Source of the DNA: Miscanthus floridulus
Lineage: Eukaryota; Streptophyta; Magnoliopsida; Poales; Poaceae
Assembly (NCBI RefSeq): GCF_019320115.1
Contig: NC_089598.1
Location: forward strand, 27,881,491 to 27,945,490
DNA: 64,000 nucleotides
Direction: 5' to 3'
The translations under genes were made by a program, and so were the position numbers. Positions 10,713 to 22,204 of the stretch are shown here, piece by piece. Position 1 is the first letter of the stretch. Each line of letters begins with the position of its first letter. The notes beneath the pieces are model-generated. The model saw only the letters and a list, made by a program, of their open reading frames with translations. It was not told the origin of the DNA and searched no databases.

Positions 10713-10945
10713 GGTCTGGTTTAGATTGAGGTTAGAAATCAGTATTTTATACTATAGCACTTTCGTTTGTATTTGACAATTATTATCCAATCATGACCTA
10801 ACTAGGCTCAAAAGATTCGTCTCGTAATTTACAATCAAACTGTGTAATTAGTTATTTTTAATCTACATTTAATACTTCATGCATGTGTCTAAAGATTTAA
10901 TATGATGGAGAGAGAGTGAAAAAACTTGCAATCTAAACAAGGCCC
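10713..10945. mobile_element. MITE (GGGCCTTGTTTAG-type family)
   Basis: About 233 bp with inverted ends: GGTCTGGTTTAGATTG at the left, and the reverse complement of the right end reads GGGCCTTGTTTAGATTG. The interior holds CTCGTAATTTACAATCAAACTG and CATGCATG-type phrases that I associate with a very common grass MITE. No target duplication can be assigned with confidence. Confidence 0.7.
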
Positions 10946-10964
10946 TAACATATCAGTGTAAGGC

Positions 10965-11304
10965 GGTGTTTGGTTTCTACGGGCCCTCCTAAAATTTCTA
11001 TCACATCGAATATTTAGATACATGCATGGAGTATTAAATATAGACTAATTGCAAAACTAATTACACAACTTGCGACTAATTTGCGAGATGAATCTTTTAA
11101 GTCTAATTAGTTAATGATTTAACAACGTGGTGCTACAGTAACATATGCTAATGTCATATTAATTAGGTTTAAAAAATCGTCTCGTAAATTAGCCTCTAAC
11201 TATGTAATTGGTTTTATAATTAATCTATATTTAATATTTTTTATTAATATCTAAATATTCGATGTTTGATGAATTTTAGGAGTACCTGAATAACCAAACA
11301 CACC
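10965..11304. mobile_element. MITE (GGTGTTTGG-type family)
   Basis: About 340 bp starting GGTGTTTGGTTTC and ending AACCAAACACACC. The interior is strongly self-complementary: ATCACATCGAATATTTAGA near the left pairs with CTAAATATTCGATG near the right, and AATTTGCGAGATGAATC pairs with the CGTCTCGTAAATTAG block. It lies only about 20 bp from the previous MITE. Confidence 0.75.
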
Positions 11305-13065
11305 CTGAGCATCGCCGTAAGGTAAAATTTCAGCGAAAGAGCCGTTGTTTTTCCCGGTGAACAGATGCGAGAACTGGCTCGTCAATCAATCCCGGGGGGA
11401 GCAGCGTGACGTCCCCTCAGCCTCGGGCAGCCCAACGAGATGTTTTGCACCGTGTCCGTGTGTGTCTCTGTTCGCTCGCGCCCGTCCTCGGCGTCCGGGC
11501 CAGCCCCGGCCTTTCGTACGTCGGCATCGGCTTCGGACGGCGGCGCGCGCGCGCCTGTCCTAAGGTCGCACCCGTCTGGCTGTCTGCCTGTCTGGTGGGC
11601 CTAACTCACCAGTCACAGGTGCAGTACTAGATACGGAGAACGCTGGTACAGGGGACAGAGCGGCGTCAGCTGTGTTCATGCCTTCATGGTGCTGCTGCTG
11701 CTCCACTTCCACGGCGTGCGAACTCGCTACGCGCTACAGAGTGGCGCTCCGGCGAGCGGGGGACGACGGCGTGGGGCCATCCTAGCGGGGCCGGCGGTGA
11801 GGCAGGCGGCGCTTGTGCTCCCCTGCCGGTGCTGCTGCAGATGGGGCCCACGGCCAGCTACCGCCGCTAATCCAAATCTACACTTCCACGGCGTGTCGGG
11901 AGCAGCAGCGCCCTGATTGTGACTGATTGCCTGAGTACTACTCCACTCGACATATAAAAATTTAAGAAAAGGCTAGGAGTATTATACTCCTCCCTACTAT
12001 GATTCGCTGAGGGACAGAGTGGCGCAGCCTTTCCCGGGGGCCATTAGCATGTGGATTGCGAGGCAAGCCTGCCTGCCTGGGAAGCAAATGCAAATCCACC
12101 AGCGTGCTGCAGCTTTGCATATTCCATCACGCGCCTGATTTTAAAAAGACTCGCCGGGGTCGTATCCCAGTGGCCTAATCATGCCGCTTTCGCACAAATG
12201 CAAATGCCATTGTTGCAGCATGAAGGTGCAGGGTGGAGCACGCACCTCGGATAGAGGATGGCCAGATCTCCTCTATCAACTGTCCATCCATTCCCATTTT
12301 CCACTCCAGTTCCTCGCTCTCTCGCCTTGCCTTGGTACTTGCAATGCATGGCACTGGCTTGGCAAGGCAAAGGCATGCATGCATGAGCAGGAACGCAGCG
12401 ACGGGTCAACTCACCCAGACCCACCAGCCCGATTCCTCCTTCTGACCGACGATTCCTCCTCACTTGCTGACTTGCGAGTCCGAGCGAAGAGCCGCGCTCC
12501 ACGCTGCGTTTTCGGCCCGTTCATCGTTTTGATTTCTAGGCCGATAAGTGTGATGGGTGATTTATTTTAAGAAAAAATACTATTAGCTAACTAATAAGTC
12601 CTAACCAAAATCAACGAAGGAACAGGCAGAACAGGCTTTGTCTTTTGCTGGTGGTGCTGTTGGTGCGCCATTCCGTTGGCATAGCGCCATGCCATGCAGA
12701 TGCAGCGTGTCCGGACGCTGCTGTTTTCCCGTACGTCACGTCACAAAACTGAAGGCGGTCAGGGCACTATAGACACAAATACAGAGATGCTACTAGTAAA
12801 AGTGTATAACCTGTTTGTTGATGTTGAAATTTAGTTTATACTAATGTTTATATTAAAACATTGTGAGAGAAAAATATGGATTCATAACCGAAAATTAGTT
12901 TTACATAAGCTCAAACGAACAGGGTCACGTGTACTTACATCTGGTCGGTACTGTACAACGGAATAGGCGTAGTACGGTACTAGTACTATGGAGGAGCACG
13001 TAATAATACGTCGGCTCGCATCACCACAGCACTACCGGTACGTCTCATATGCCCGAGCCACATGC
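11305..13065. other. intergenic with two short hAT-like MITEs
   Basis: No gene is recognised. Two short elements with gCCTGTTcG-type ends are visible: about 12512-12640 (CGGCCCGTTC to GAACAGGC, with an internal GATTTATTTTAAG core) and about 12806-12926 (ACCTGTTTG to CGAACAGGGT, with a GTGAGAGAAAAATAT core). Their target duplications are not clear. GC-rich open frames at 11345-11916 have no recognisable domain. Confidence 0.45.
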
Positions 13066-13074
13066 GGCCGTCTC

Positions 13075-13290
13075 GACCAACTTTTTTATTTTTTAGAGTT
13101 TTTTTTTTGAATTTTTTTTTACAAATATGTACCGCACCGAGCTTACACATTTCGGCGTCATAGATTCTGACGCGTAGGTCTTGGGCTTGACGCAGACGTG
13201 ACGATGACTTAGCAAGCAGCTTGACACCGTAGATCCTGGCGCCAAGCTTGAAGCCGTAGATCTTAGCGCCGAGCTTGGCGTCAATATCTA
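13075..13290 (+). repeat. left TIR of large MULE
   Basis: Starts GACCAAC, T-rich, then a segment rich in GGCGCCAAGCTT-like words. It matches the reverse complement of 36095-36311. The 19-mer CGTAGATCTTAGCGCCGAG at 13255-13273 is identical to 375-393 in the Pack-MULE. Confidence 0.85.
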
Positions 13291-13585
13291 TGACGCCGAT
13301 GTGGTGTTTTAACCTGGCCCCCAACCTTTCTGCTCAAGCCTTCTTTCTCTTCTTTCTTCTTCCTCTTGGGTTTTTTCTCTCTCCAGTTCGCCCTACATCA
13401 CGAATCGACATATTGGACCTTGGAAGCTTTGATTTGATCCGTAGATCTTCGAGAAAAGGTATCCTTGCTCCCCTCCTAGTTTTTTCGCATCGATTTTGTA
13501 TATATTAGTCGAATTTTTCAATCTAAGAATCATCATTACTTATGGTTTCATGCAATTTTTAATATTTGTATTATACAACCGTAGG

Positions 13586-14281
13586 ATGCCAAGTCATGGA
13601 AAAACTAGCAAACCAAGGTAACATCAGCGCATGTTGTTATGTTATGGGTTTATTGTTGTGCATCAAATGGAAAACCAAGGTTTAGGGTTTAATGTTAATA
13701 GCTTTCGGTTTTTATAACAAAATTGGTTGAATTGTAGTTATGGCCGGATGACCGAAAATGTCACCCATTGCCTGTACCTAGTGTTGTTCTAGTGCCCATG
13801 TGGTTGTGCGGTGATCCTTATAAGGTAGCCAAGTCCGATAAAGAAGACACGTATAGACAGAGGTATTGGATGTATTCTAATTTTACATTTGAGCCTACAC
13901 TTCGTCAGCGCCGCATTAACAAGATGGTGAGGAATTGATGTTTGTGTCATATGATATCTTGCATGATTTTTTTTATTTTGTAACAATTGCATTTTTTTGC
14001 AGACCTCTCCACCGCTCTGTGATTGTGAGAAGTGGATCGACACTGAGATCAAGCCTGAAGACAAGGAATGGATGCAGAAACTGTTGCGGTGGGAGGCAGA
14101 GGACAAAAAGATGATGGAAAAGAGACACGGAGAGGAGGTTGCAAAAAAGGAGCACAAGGAAGAGGAAGAAAGAAGACGTGTTGCTGCATACAGGGAGGAG
14201 AGGGAGAAGAAGCTTGAGCATGCACGCCGAGCGAAAGCAGCGACGGAGGAGAATCCCAATGCACTAAGGAAGGAGAAGTAG
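13586..14281 (+). pseudogene. GRF-type zinc-finger protein gene of the MULE (copy 1)
   Basis: Three exons can be laid out: 13586-13617 (start MPSHGKTSKPR), 13738-13926 and 14003-14281, with GT-AG introns between. The middle exon holds a CGDPYKVAKS block and ends in TLRQRRINKM. The last encodes a zinc-binding CDCEKW piece followed by a long charged helix (KPEDKEWMQKLLRWEAEDKK and onward), likely a coiled coil. The order fits the GRF-type proteins that accompany PMD-type MULEs in grasses. The middle exon is broken: the frame needed for its N-terminal half reaches a TAG, while the C-terminal half is in another frame. A pyrimidine-rich leader at 13330-13390 and a possible leader intron donor near 13458 precede it. 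Role in transposition is unknown. Confidence 0.65.
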
Positions 14282-14669
14282 CCTCGTTGCAATCAGTAGT
14301 CTCCATAACTTGCTAGTTCTATGGTTTATTCATGAACAATTTTGTCTACTGTCGGCACGTACTTCTAGTATTATTGTGTTGTTTAATGTGGCATAGTATT
14401 GGACTTTTCATTATGTAGTTGTTTTTATTATTTGTGGTCATAATATTTAGTATTATATTACGGACGTAGTGAAATGTGATCATGTGCTGCAAACAAAACC
14501 TAACGAAATAGGGCATTATATAATTCAACACACAAAACACATGAAATGACATATGAGAACATATACCGAACTAGGGTACAGAGTTCCTTCGACTAAACCT
14601 AACATGTCTTACGTAATTAATCCAAACAACAAACACATGGATGTGCCATGTGAATAAGATAGGGTCGTC

Positions 14670-15337
14670 CTAGTAGTGTAGCCACATAGCAAATTGTGCT
14701 GCACCTTCTCTATAGTAGCCTTCCATTGTTGTTGTTGGTGGTGGCAGGGTGACGGCGAAGGTCCCTTGTTCTTGTGGTTAGGGCAGGTGCAATATAGATC
14801 ATTACAGAGTGCCTCCTTTGAATCGACACCATTATTGTTGTCGTCCTATTTATCGTCCTTGTAACCGCTGCTAACTTCCCTTTCTAGATCAAAGATACGG
14901 TCCTATAGGTAGTAGATATACTTCACATGTGGATAAATAGGCCGATGATCGATCCACCTAGTGAACCCATATTTTTCTTCGGCCAAGGAAGACTGTAATA
15001 AGTATGCCATGTAAGTTGTATAGAAGAGGAACATATTAAAGAAACAAATAGTAATAGCAATTACCCTTGCTCGCTGGCATTTGAAGAAATGACGACCTCC
15101 ATCTATTGCCTCGGTGAACATTTACACTAGGCAGTCCTCACCATGCATGCATTTTGACCACTCTTCTTTTCGTTCATCGTATCCTCTCAGTGGTGCCTCT
15201 TTGGTGAAATCACTTTTGCTCCCAACTGGGAACATCTCATAAAGAGCTTCCTCAAAGAAATCGAAACCAAGAGAACCCTCCCACATAATAGTAGTTCCCT
15301 TCCCCTTTTCTCTCCCTTTGGACAACCCTCCAGACAT
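14670..15337 (-). pseudogene. GRF-type zinc-finger protein gene of the MULE (copy 2)
   Basis: Starts MSGGLSKGREKGKG at 15337 and reads WEGSLGFDFFEEALYEMFP, then KCMHGEDCL, a TAA, then GGRHFFKC. An intron (GTAATTGC near 15066) follows, and the second half reads EEKYGFTRWIDHRPIYPHV. The GGRxFFKC and GFTRW blocks are the hallmark of the GRF zinc finger (single-strand nucleic-acid-binding family). At least three in-frame stops are present, so it is decayed. It points away from GRF copy 1. Confidence 0.7.
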
Positions 15338-16156
15338 TGTTACTACAACGAAAGAAAATACTAGTTGGGTAGTAAGTAGCAATGCATCCAGCATTACGTA
15401 TATATAGACAGAGGTAGGTTTAGTTGTCATTTCGATGTGTTATAATTGGTCACCAGAAGCCTAATTAGTTTCACTAAAGAGCCTATTTCAATGGACACTG
15501 AAAAGCCTAGATTCATTTCCTAAAAAGTCTATTCGTCGTTGACATGATAAATCACTGAAAAGCTTAGATGCTATAGGTGTACTATGTAAGTAAAGTGATA
15601 AATCGCTGTTGTCATCGTACTCCTCGTCCTTGTAACTAAAAAGTCTATTTTCATTATTAGAAAAGTCTAGATTCGTTTACTATTACTGAAAAGCCTAGAT
15701 GCTATAGGTGTACTATGTAAGTGAAGTGATAAATCGCTGCTGTTATCGTACTCCTCATCTTTGTAACTAAAAAGTCTATTTTCATTGTCTGAAAAGCCTA
15801 GACTCATCTATAAATCATTTGTACGATATGATTAGACTATACATGTTCTAATAAATTTACATTTAATCTGTGTACTATATTTGTGCCTTTTTAGCAGTGT
15901 AGTATAATTAATGATTTATGGAAAAAATTCGTAAGAGTTTTCCTTGTTTTAGGAGCATCCACAGTTATAAACAAAGATATCATTATATAACCCAAATATT
16001 TAATCATCCAAAAAGCACAATACAACCTCATTGAACATCACAATCAACATGTCGTACATAGTCCAAATAGTCCACAATGTCCATACAGTCCCAAATAGTT
16101 ATAGGAAAGTAACTATAAAATTTATAATAGCACATACTAACATCTACCACAAACCC
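15338..16156. repeat. spacer with two-copy 131-bp tandem repeat (about 15554-15800)
   Basis: The block beginning ACTGAAAAGC at 15554 recurs at 15685 with a few substitutions, and TAAAAAGTCTATTTTCATT closes each copy. The rest of the spacer is AT-rich MULE DNA between GRF copy 2 and the 3' end of the PMD gene; nothing else is recognised. Confidence 0.6.
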
Positions 16157-16238
16157 TCACTGCTTCCTAGTCTTACCCTTACCCTTTTTACGAAGAGCGC
16201 TGGTACCTGGAGTGTCAGGGTTAGGTGGACGGCGTCGC

Positions 16239-18218
16239 TGAAAGCTCCAGTTTGGTTTTGGATAATTGATGAAACCCTAAGTGCTAACCCAATTTATCAA
16301 AGTGATTATGAGATAGGTAGCACTACTCCAAGTGATGAAGTAATGGCGAAGATCATGACAATGATGATGGCATAGTGATGATCAAATGCTTGAGCATGGA
16401 AAAGAAGAAAGAGAAAAACAAAAGGCTCAAGGCAAAGGCATAAATAGTAGGAGCTATTTTGTTTCGGTGATCAAGACACTTAGCGAGTGTGATCACATTT
16501 AGGATCGATAGCCGTACTATTAAGAGGGGTAGAGCTCGTATCGAAATGCGGTTATCAAAGTGCCACTAGATGCTCTAACTCATTGCATATGCATTTAGGT
16601 TCTAGTGGAGTGCTAACACCCCTGAAAATGTTTGTGAAAATATTCTAACACATGTGCACAAGGTGATACACTTGGTGGTTAGAACATTTGAGCAAGGGTA
16701 AAGAAGATAGAGTTGAAAAGAAGTTAGTTGCGCTGGTTACAGAGTGACCGGACGCGTCCGATATGGTGACCGGACACGTCCGGTATTTGGCAACGAACTC
16801 AGCGACCGGACGCGTCCGGTCGCCACACCAGACACGTCCGGTGTAAATCAGCAAACGCAGTGTTCGGCAGAACAGTTGATCGGATGCTGGCAGCGTCCGG
16901 TCCGGTGTGACCGGACGCGTCCGGTCGAGCATGGATGCTTACTGTACTCGACCGGACGCTGAGGCTCAGCGTTCGGTCAGTTTCTAACAGACACGTCCGG
17001 TCGGCCCTAGGGCTTACTAGACTTGACCGGACGTAGTGCCTCTGCGTCCGGTCATTTGTGTTTGTGCGTCCGTTATGAGCGTCCGGTCATCGGCAGAATG
17101 AGCAGCAACGGCTATGTTGGTTTGAACTGGACACATGGTAGTTTGGGAGCTACCGGACGTGTCCGGTAGGCTGACCGGACGCATCCGGTATTCACGATCG
17201 GAGCGTCCGGTGCATTCTGACTGGAGCGTCCGGTCGATGCACAGTCAGCCAAATAATTGAGCCAACGGCTCTATTTCGTGGGGGCTTCTATTTAAGCCCC
17301 ATGGCCGGCTCAAGCTCACCCTTTTGCACATTTTCATTGGCATAGCAACCTTGTGAGCTTAGCCAAAGCCCTCCCACTGATCTCCATCATTGATCCATCA
17401 TCTTTGTGAGATTGGGAGAGAATCCAAGCGCATTGCTTGAGTGATTGCATCTAGAGGCACTTGGTATTCGTGTTGCGCTGTAGATTTCGCTTGTTACTCT
17501 TGATGGTTGCTACCACCTAGATGGCTCGGTGTAGTGGTGGAGGATCGGCACGAGTTGGTGATTGTTCATAGCCGTCTCTGGTGATTGTGAGGGGAGTTGT
17601 ACCTTCCCCGTCGGAGTGCCAAAAGGTAACTCTAGTAAATTGCTCGTGTCATTGAGTTACCTCACTTGTGGGTAGGTTCTTGCGGTGTACAATCGTGTGG
17701 ACGAGGTTTGTGAAACACCTCTTAGCCGCGCGAACCACCAAGTGTTGGTCGACACAACGGGGACTAGCGTGTTGGCAAGCACGTGAACCTGGGGAGAAAA
17801 ATCGGTTGTCTCTTGTCATTTGCATTCTCCCAGTGATTGACTTAATCTTCATCTTATGATTAGTTCATTCCTCTACACGGTGGTATAATCATCTTACTCA
17901 CTCATTTATATTCTTGTAAACTAGTTGTGGCAAGCTCTTTAGTGTAACTAGAATTAAGAGCTCGCTTTGTTATTTTAAGTTCATCTAGTGGAGCTCTTTA
18001 GTGTAGCAAGATTGATAGCTCTTAGTGAGTAGTATCATAGCAAGTTGTGTGTCTAAAAATCATTGTAACTAGAATTGTTGGATAGGTGGCTTGCAACCCT
18101 CGTAGAGCTAAAGCAAGTTTGCATTATGCTATTTGTCTTACTAATCAAATTGCTCTAGTTGATTTGTAGAATTTTAAATAGGCTATTCACCCCCCTCTAG
18201 CCATATTAGGACCTTTCA
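16239..18218 (+). mobile_element. solo LTR of SIRE/Maximus-type copia element
   Basis: A 1,980-bp sequence starting TGAAAGCTCC and ending GACCTTTCA, flanked by the perfect 5-bp duplication GTCGC (16234-16238 and 18219-18223). No internal region is present, so it is a solo LTR left by recombination between two LTRs. It interrupts the 3' end of the MULE PMD gene. A truncated relative lies at 4136-5879. Confidence 0.92.
16745..17240. repeat. array of CCGGACG-type inverted repeats in the SIRE LTR
   Basis: About a dozen units in which GACCGGACGC is followed, directly or after a short spacer, by its complement GCGTCCGGTC. Some are perfect palindromes such as ACCGGACGCGTCCGGT. It is very CpG-rich against AT-rich surroundings, and the same kind of array is present in the reverse copy at about 4898-5375. 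Confidence 0.8.
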
Positions 18219-18361
18219 GTCGCCTAGTACCTGAAGGCTGTGTAGGCTGAGTCGAGAGAGCATCCTGGAGCTGAGACGGGCCAAGCTCCTCGTGTGCTGG
18301 TCCACGTCGTCGTCGTCCTCGTCCTTGTCCTCATCCTCGTCCCCTGTAGGTGCTTGGCTAG

Positions 18362-19743
18362 TGTTGACACAAAATGTGACGCACTGTGCCTCACACACAG
18401 CAAGCCGGAAAGCGTGGCTTCAATTGGGCCCCCGGGTGCTTCGTGATCCGGAAACGTGCCAGTCAGTTTGACCTAAAAAAACTAAAGGGATAAAACAGTT
18501 AAATGCCAAACCGGAACATGTCGGGTGAGACCAGACAGTTCCATATATACGGCCCTGAAGCCACTTACAACGACATACAGCTATAGGAAGCTGTCTGCCA
18601 ACAAGTTTATAAACCATTCAGCTAATCGTAAAATGAGCACACGTAAAAATCCGATTGCTGAATGCATATGCATAGGAAGACATGTTTGAACAAGTGAAAT
18701 TAATTATGAGTTAACGCATAACCAAGCTCAGCAGTCCAGCCGAGTTGGGGTCCATGAAGAAGGAACATGCAAATAAACACGATTAAACTAATCTAAAACC
18801 TACATCTGCCGCACGACACCTAGTTTTGTTAAAGCTTAAACGTAATTAACAGGCATGAACCCACAATATGTGACAATCTAGATTAAAATAATTCAGCCAT
18901 TATGAGCATGTTATCTATTTGCAAAGGTAATATGAAAAGCAATGATCATTGAAGCGCGAATAAAACCATAAAAAAGGGCCGAACAATATTAATCTAGATT
19001 GGGCAGAAGTGTGTTACAAATATATAAAATATTTAAAACATGCAACACAGGATAACTTAATGAATCTATTTAGATTTTGCCGTTCTATTTAGATTTTGCC
19101 GTATCTAATAGAGCCGATAACTGTCTTACTTTCACTAAGCATATTGAGCAAACGTCTGTCGTACAGTGTCTATTCATAAACAAAGCATAAGCAAAGACTT
19201 CTTGATTGTCAAACAAAGATCCACCGCACGACCATTGAAAACAAACAAGACTACTTGCATCACGTCTAAATCCACCGCATGATACTAAACATGATAACAA
19301 GGTTGTCAGAACTTATGGAGGTCGACGGATCGATGACTCCTCTCGAAGAACTCGACGACACGACAAAAGGACTCGAAGGTTGGCACGGGGCCGGTTGTAT
19401 TGATTTGGTTGTGAACCCTTATTACAATGGTCGAGGGTCAATATTTATACCCTAGACAAAACACGAGTCCTAGAAGACTACGATTTACAAAGGAACTATT
19501 AAACAAACTTGGAAACTACGATTCCTTGCCCTAAACTCTCAGAGTCCTTTATTATTACAACTTTCATCTTTTCGATCGGCTTTGCCTACCATCTTCTGCT
19601 TTCCCGAATGGAGTCACCACCTTCTAGAGTAACCGACCGCATAAGTATTTAGCCGACCGCTCGTTTTGTTTACCGAATATCCTTCTTCCTGCATGCAGGT
19701 CCACCTGTCATCCTCCAAAGTCGACCAAAATCCAGTGTTAACA
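18362..19743 (-). repeat. 3' LTR of Tat element
   Basis: LTR on the left because the element reads on the minus strand. Ends TGTTGACA and TGTTAACA (plus strand) give the usual TG...CA. Confidence 0.93.
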
Positions 19744-19757
19744 CATGCCCCCTCAAT
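19744..19757 (-). promoter_or_regulatory. polypurine tract of Tat element
   Basis: On the minus strand ATTGAGGGGGCATG abuts the 3' LTR, a purine-rich primer site for plus-strand DNA synthesis. Confidence 0.75.
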
Positions 19758-19892
19758 TTTGGGATAAAAGTTGTTTTATTCTGAAATTGACCACAAGCTC
19801 CTTCTTCCTCCTAGGTCAACACCGTTCAACACCGCAACCGTCGTCCAAGATTTCAAGCTTTCAGCGCAACCTCAGACCCACTTCGAATCTTC

Positions 19893-20792
19893 AATGGCGA
19901 CCCAGGATGAAATCCCAGAGGTAAACTTCACTTATATTCGGCAATTTCCACTTGATCTTCCCGATCTTCTTTTGGCTTATTCCTCTTTGATTTCAATCAC
20001 CCTTTAAAGGAATACAAGAATCAGATTTTGATCCCCTATGCTGCCAACCCCGATTCCTATTTCCTCAGTCCAATGGGAAATCCTGACCCTGTTGAAATTA
20101 TCGAGAAGGAAACCCAAAGAATCCCTTTCAAATCTGGGATCACCTTGCCAAACCGATGGCCAAACACGTTCAAGAATTGGCCATTTCCCCCAATTGCTGG
20201 ATGGCGGAATTGGTACAGGAGAATGCTGGAGAAAAGCAGCAGCCACTGGGAAAGTCAAGACATCAGCCATTGTCTGGAATTATCCTTAGCAGAAACACCC
20301 AGAAACGATTCCCTTTTGATAGCAGCTTCCCATTTTTGGTCTGACACCATCAATGCCTTCATTTTCGGCCATGGTATAATGACCATCACCCTAGCCGATG
20401 TGTTTATGATGACTGGCTTGAACGTGTCACTACCAGTATACCCTTATAAGTACAAGAGCAAAAGTAATCAAAGAGCCATCAGCTCTGGATGTGGATGGGT
20501 CAAATACATCCAGAACTACATAAATGCATCTGGCACCATTTTTGACAAAGAGTTGAAAGCCTTCATGAATATGTGGCTATGCAGATTCATCTTCTATGGA
20601 AAATCCAATGAACCAACCCTGAATCACATGGTGATGGCTGAAGACTTAGCTGCAGGCACTCAGATCCCACTAGGCAAATATCTCTTAGGGTCTGTTTATC
20701 ATATGATGCATCAGATTACTCTTCAGATGCGCCAAGGTGGAGAAATCTCTTGTGTGAATGGTCCCTGGTGGCTAATTCAAATGTGGCTCTAG
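19893..20792 (+). pseudogene. antisense PMD gene carried by the Tat element
   Basis: It lies on the plus strand between integrase and 3' LTR. It starts MATQDEIPEVNFTYIRQFPL at 19893, changes frame by one base near 19985-20000 (the second frame picks up at FDFNHPLKEYKNQI), then runs open to 20792. The SLLIAASHFWSDTINAFIFG and ITLADVFMMTGLNVSLP blocks match the plant mobile domain (PF10536), the aminotransferase-like domain that also occurs in the MULE PMD gene interrupted by this element. The C-terminal part ends at WWLIQMWL-stop, shorter than usual PMD proteins. Antisense ORFs in this position are known for Tat elements; their function is not settled. One frameshift makes this copy defective unless an intron spans it. 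Confidence 0.8.
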
Positions 20793-20943
20793 CAAATCAG
20801 GGAGATAGTCGAACGACGTCCGACTTAATCCATGCGTGGCCCAGCCCAGTAGCGGCCCAGCTGAAAGGAGAAAACCCTACTCCATCGTTCGACATTCTCG
20901 CCCCATGACTCCGTGGAATTCGCCACGATTCTTCGCTTCGGCT

Positions 20944-20952
20944 TATAAATAG
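20944..20952 (+). promoter_or_regulatory. TATA box of the second antisense gene
   Basis: TATAAATAG lies about 115 bp upstream of the ATG at 21065. A pyrimidine-rich leader (20975-21064) fits transcription starting about 30 bp downstream. It would drive transcription opposite to the retrotransposon mRNA. Confidence 0.6.
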
Positions 20953-21064
20953 ACCCTTCCGTTAGCCTTCATCGTTATCTCCGTTTTAGCGTTCTCACAT
21001 CTGTCTCCTCCACTTCCTTTGTTCGATTCATTCCAGAAGAAAACCCTAACCTCCACCAAAGCAA

Positions 21065-21936
21065 ATGGTGAACAGTGGCAACCGTGGCAAGCGACCTGCT
21101 GACGGAGAGGCGGAAGGAAGCAGAGCATCGCGCTACCGGCGCCGTGGGTACGATTCGGCTTTTTGCCCCCTTGCGATTTTCTTGTTCATCTCTTAGTTTC
21201 GATTTTTTCTTCCTCATTCATCAGGATAAGGGTCATCAGCTCTAGCCAATATCATCTCCTTCCTCCGGTGACAGCAGCTCAACCGGGAACTCCATCATCC
21301 GGCTCTTCTGGATCCTCCAGCTCTTCAAGCTCCTATCATCCAATCCTTGGGGCCCGGTGGAACTAGCAGATGCATACCATCCATACTCTCACGAGGAAGC
21401 GCTCAAGTTTCGCCAGGAGAGGGACGAGGCCCGGGAGGAGCTAGGCGACGTCTCCAAGAGATTCGGCATCGAGCAAGCCGAATGGGAGGACCAGCGGAAG
21501 CAACTCTGCGACGCCATCACCGGTTTGATATCTTCATTTGGTTTTATCATTCTGGCTTCCCCCGCTTGCTGACCCATTTCTTCTTTTCTGCCCAGCTCTT
21601 TCTGCGGAGAATGACCGCCTGAAGGCGGCGGCGAATAAGATTGCTGACAAGGTGAATGCCCAGGGGGAGACATCCGAGGCACGCCTTGATGCTGTGGACG
21701 GCCGTATTGATCAGGCCATCATCCAAGGTGTGCACCTTGGCGCTTCTCTCGGGCTGGCAGCAATGACCTCCCGAACCAACGAAGACTACTCCTTCCAGCC
21801 AGTCGGCTTCGTTGGAGGACGTTCGGATGAGATCAACGACATCTATGAGCGTCTAGAGGTCTACGATGATCATGCCGCCGCCCTAGCCAAATCCACAAAC
21901 CCCCAGTCCATCCTCAACAAGTTATTTGAGGAGTAG
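21065..21936 (+). pseudogene. second antisense gene of the Tat element (Ser-rich, coiled-coil)
   Basis: Three exons fit GT-AG rules: 21065 to about 21147 (MVNSGNRGKRPADGEAEGSR), about 21225-21522 and 21596-21936. Exon 2 encodes a serine run (SSGSSGSSSSSSSYHP), then AYHPYSHEEALKFRQERDEA, the start of a coiled coil that continues through LSAENDRLKAAANKIADKV in exon 3. The protein ends SILNKLFEE. Joining the serine run to the coiled coil needs a one-base frame change near 21340-21350, so this copy is probably broken. AYHPYSHEEALRFRQERDEA-like proteins are common products of grass retroelements; no enzymatic motif is seen. It has its own TATA box and leader. Confidence 0.65.
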
Positions 21937-22204
21937 TTTGTATTAGGATGGACTTCTATAAATAATCTTGTCTTTTGGAAGAATACTTATTTCTTTGATT
22001 CTTTTCAGCAAAACTCTGCCTGCGACCATCAGAAAAATGCTGAAAACCCCCGGTCTTGCATAAACATTCTTGTGCTAGAGGCGATGCAAACTGCATCGGC
22101 TATTTTGTGCTAAAGGTGATATGAACAATATCGGCTATTCTCAGTCTTATTTATTTTTTTAGGCTAAAGGCGATTTTCCCTTTATTGGCTTTTCTGATCT
22201 ATAT
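21937..22204. other. antisense gene 3' region with short repeats
   Basis: GCTAAAGGCGAT/ATCGGCTATT words recur at about 60-bp steps (22055-22190). It separates the convergent antisense gene and integrase. Nothing else is seen. Confidence 0.5.

Noticed and set aside
18216..18398. Separate small acidic protein gene
   Set aside because: It is the acidic piece of the MULE PMD gene, cut by the Tat LTR; the frame runs into the LTR.
19085..19300. 71-aa frame, repeated at 29442-29657
   Set aside because: Both copies are inside the two LTRs of the same element; repetition reflects the LTRs, not a gene family.
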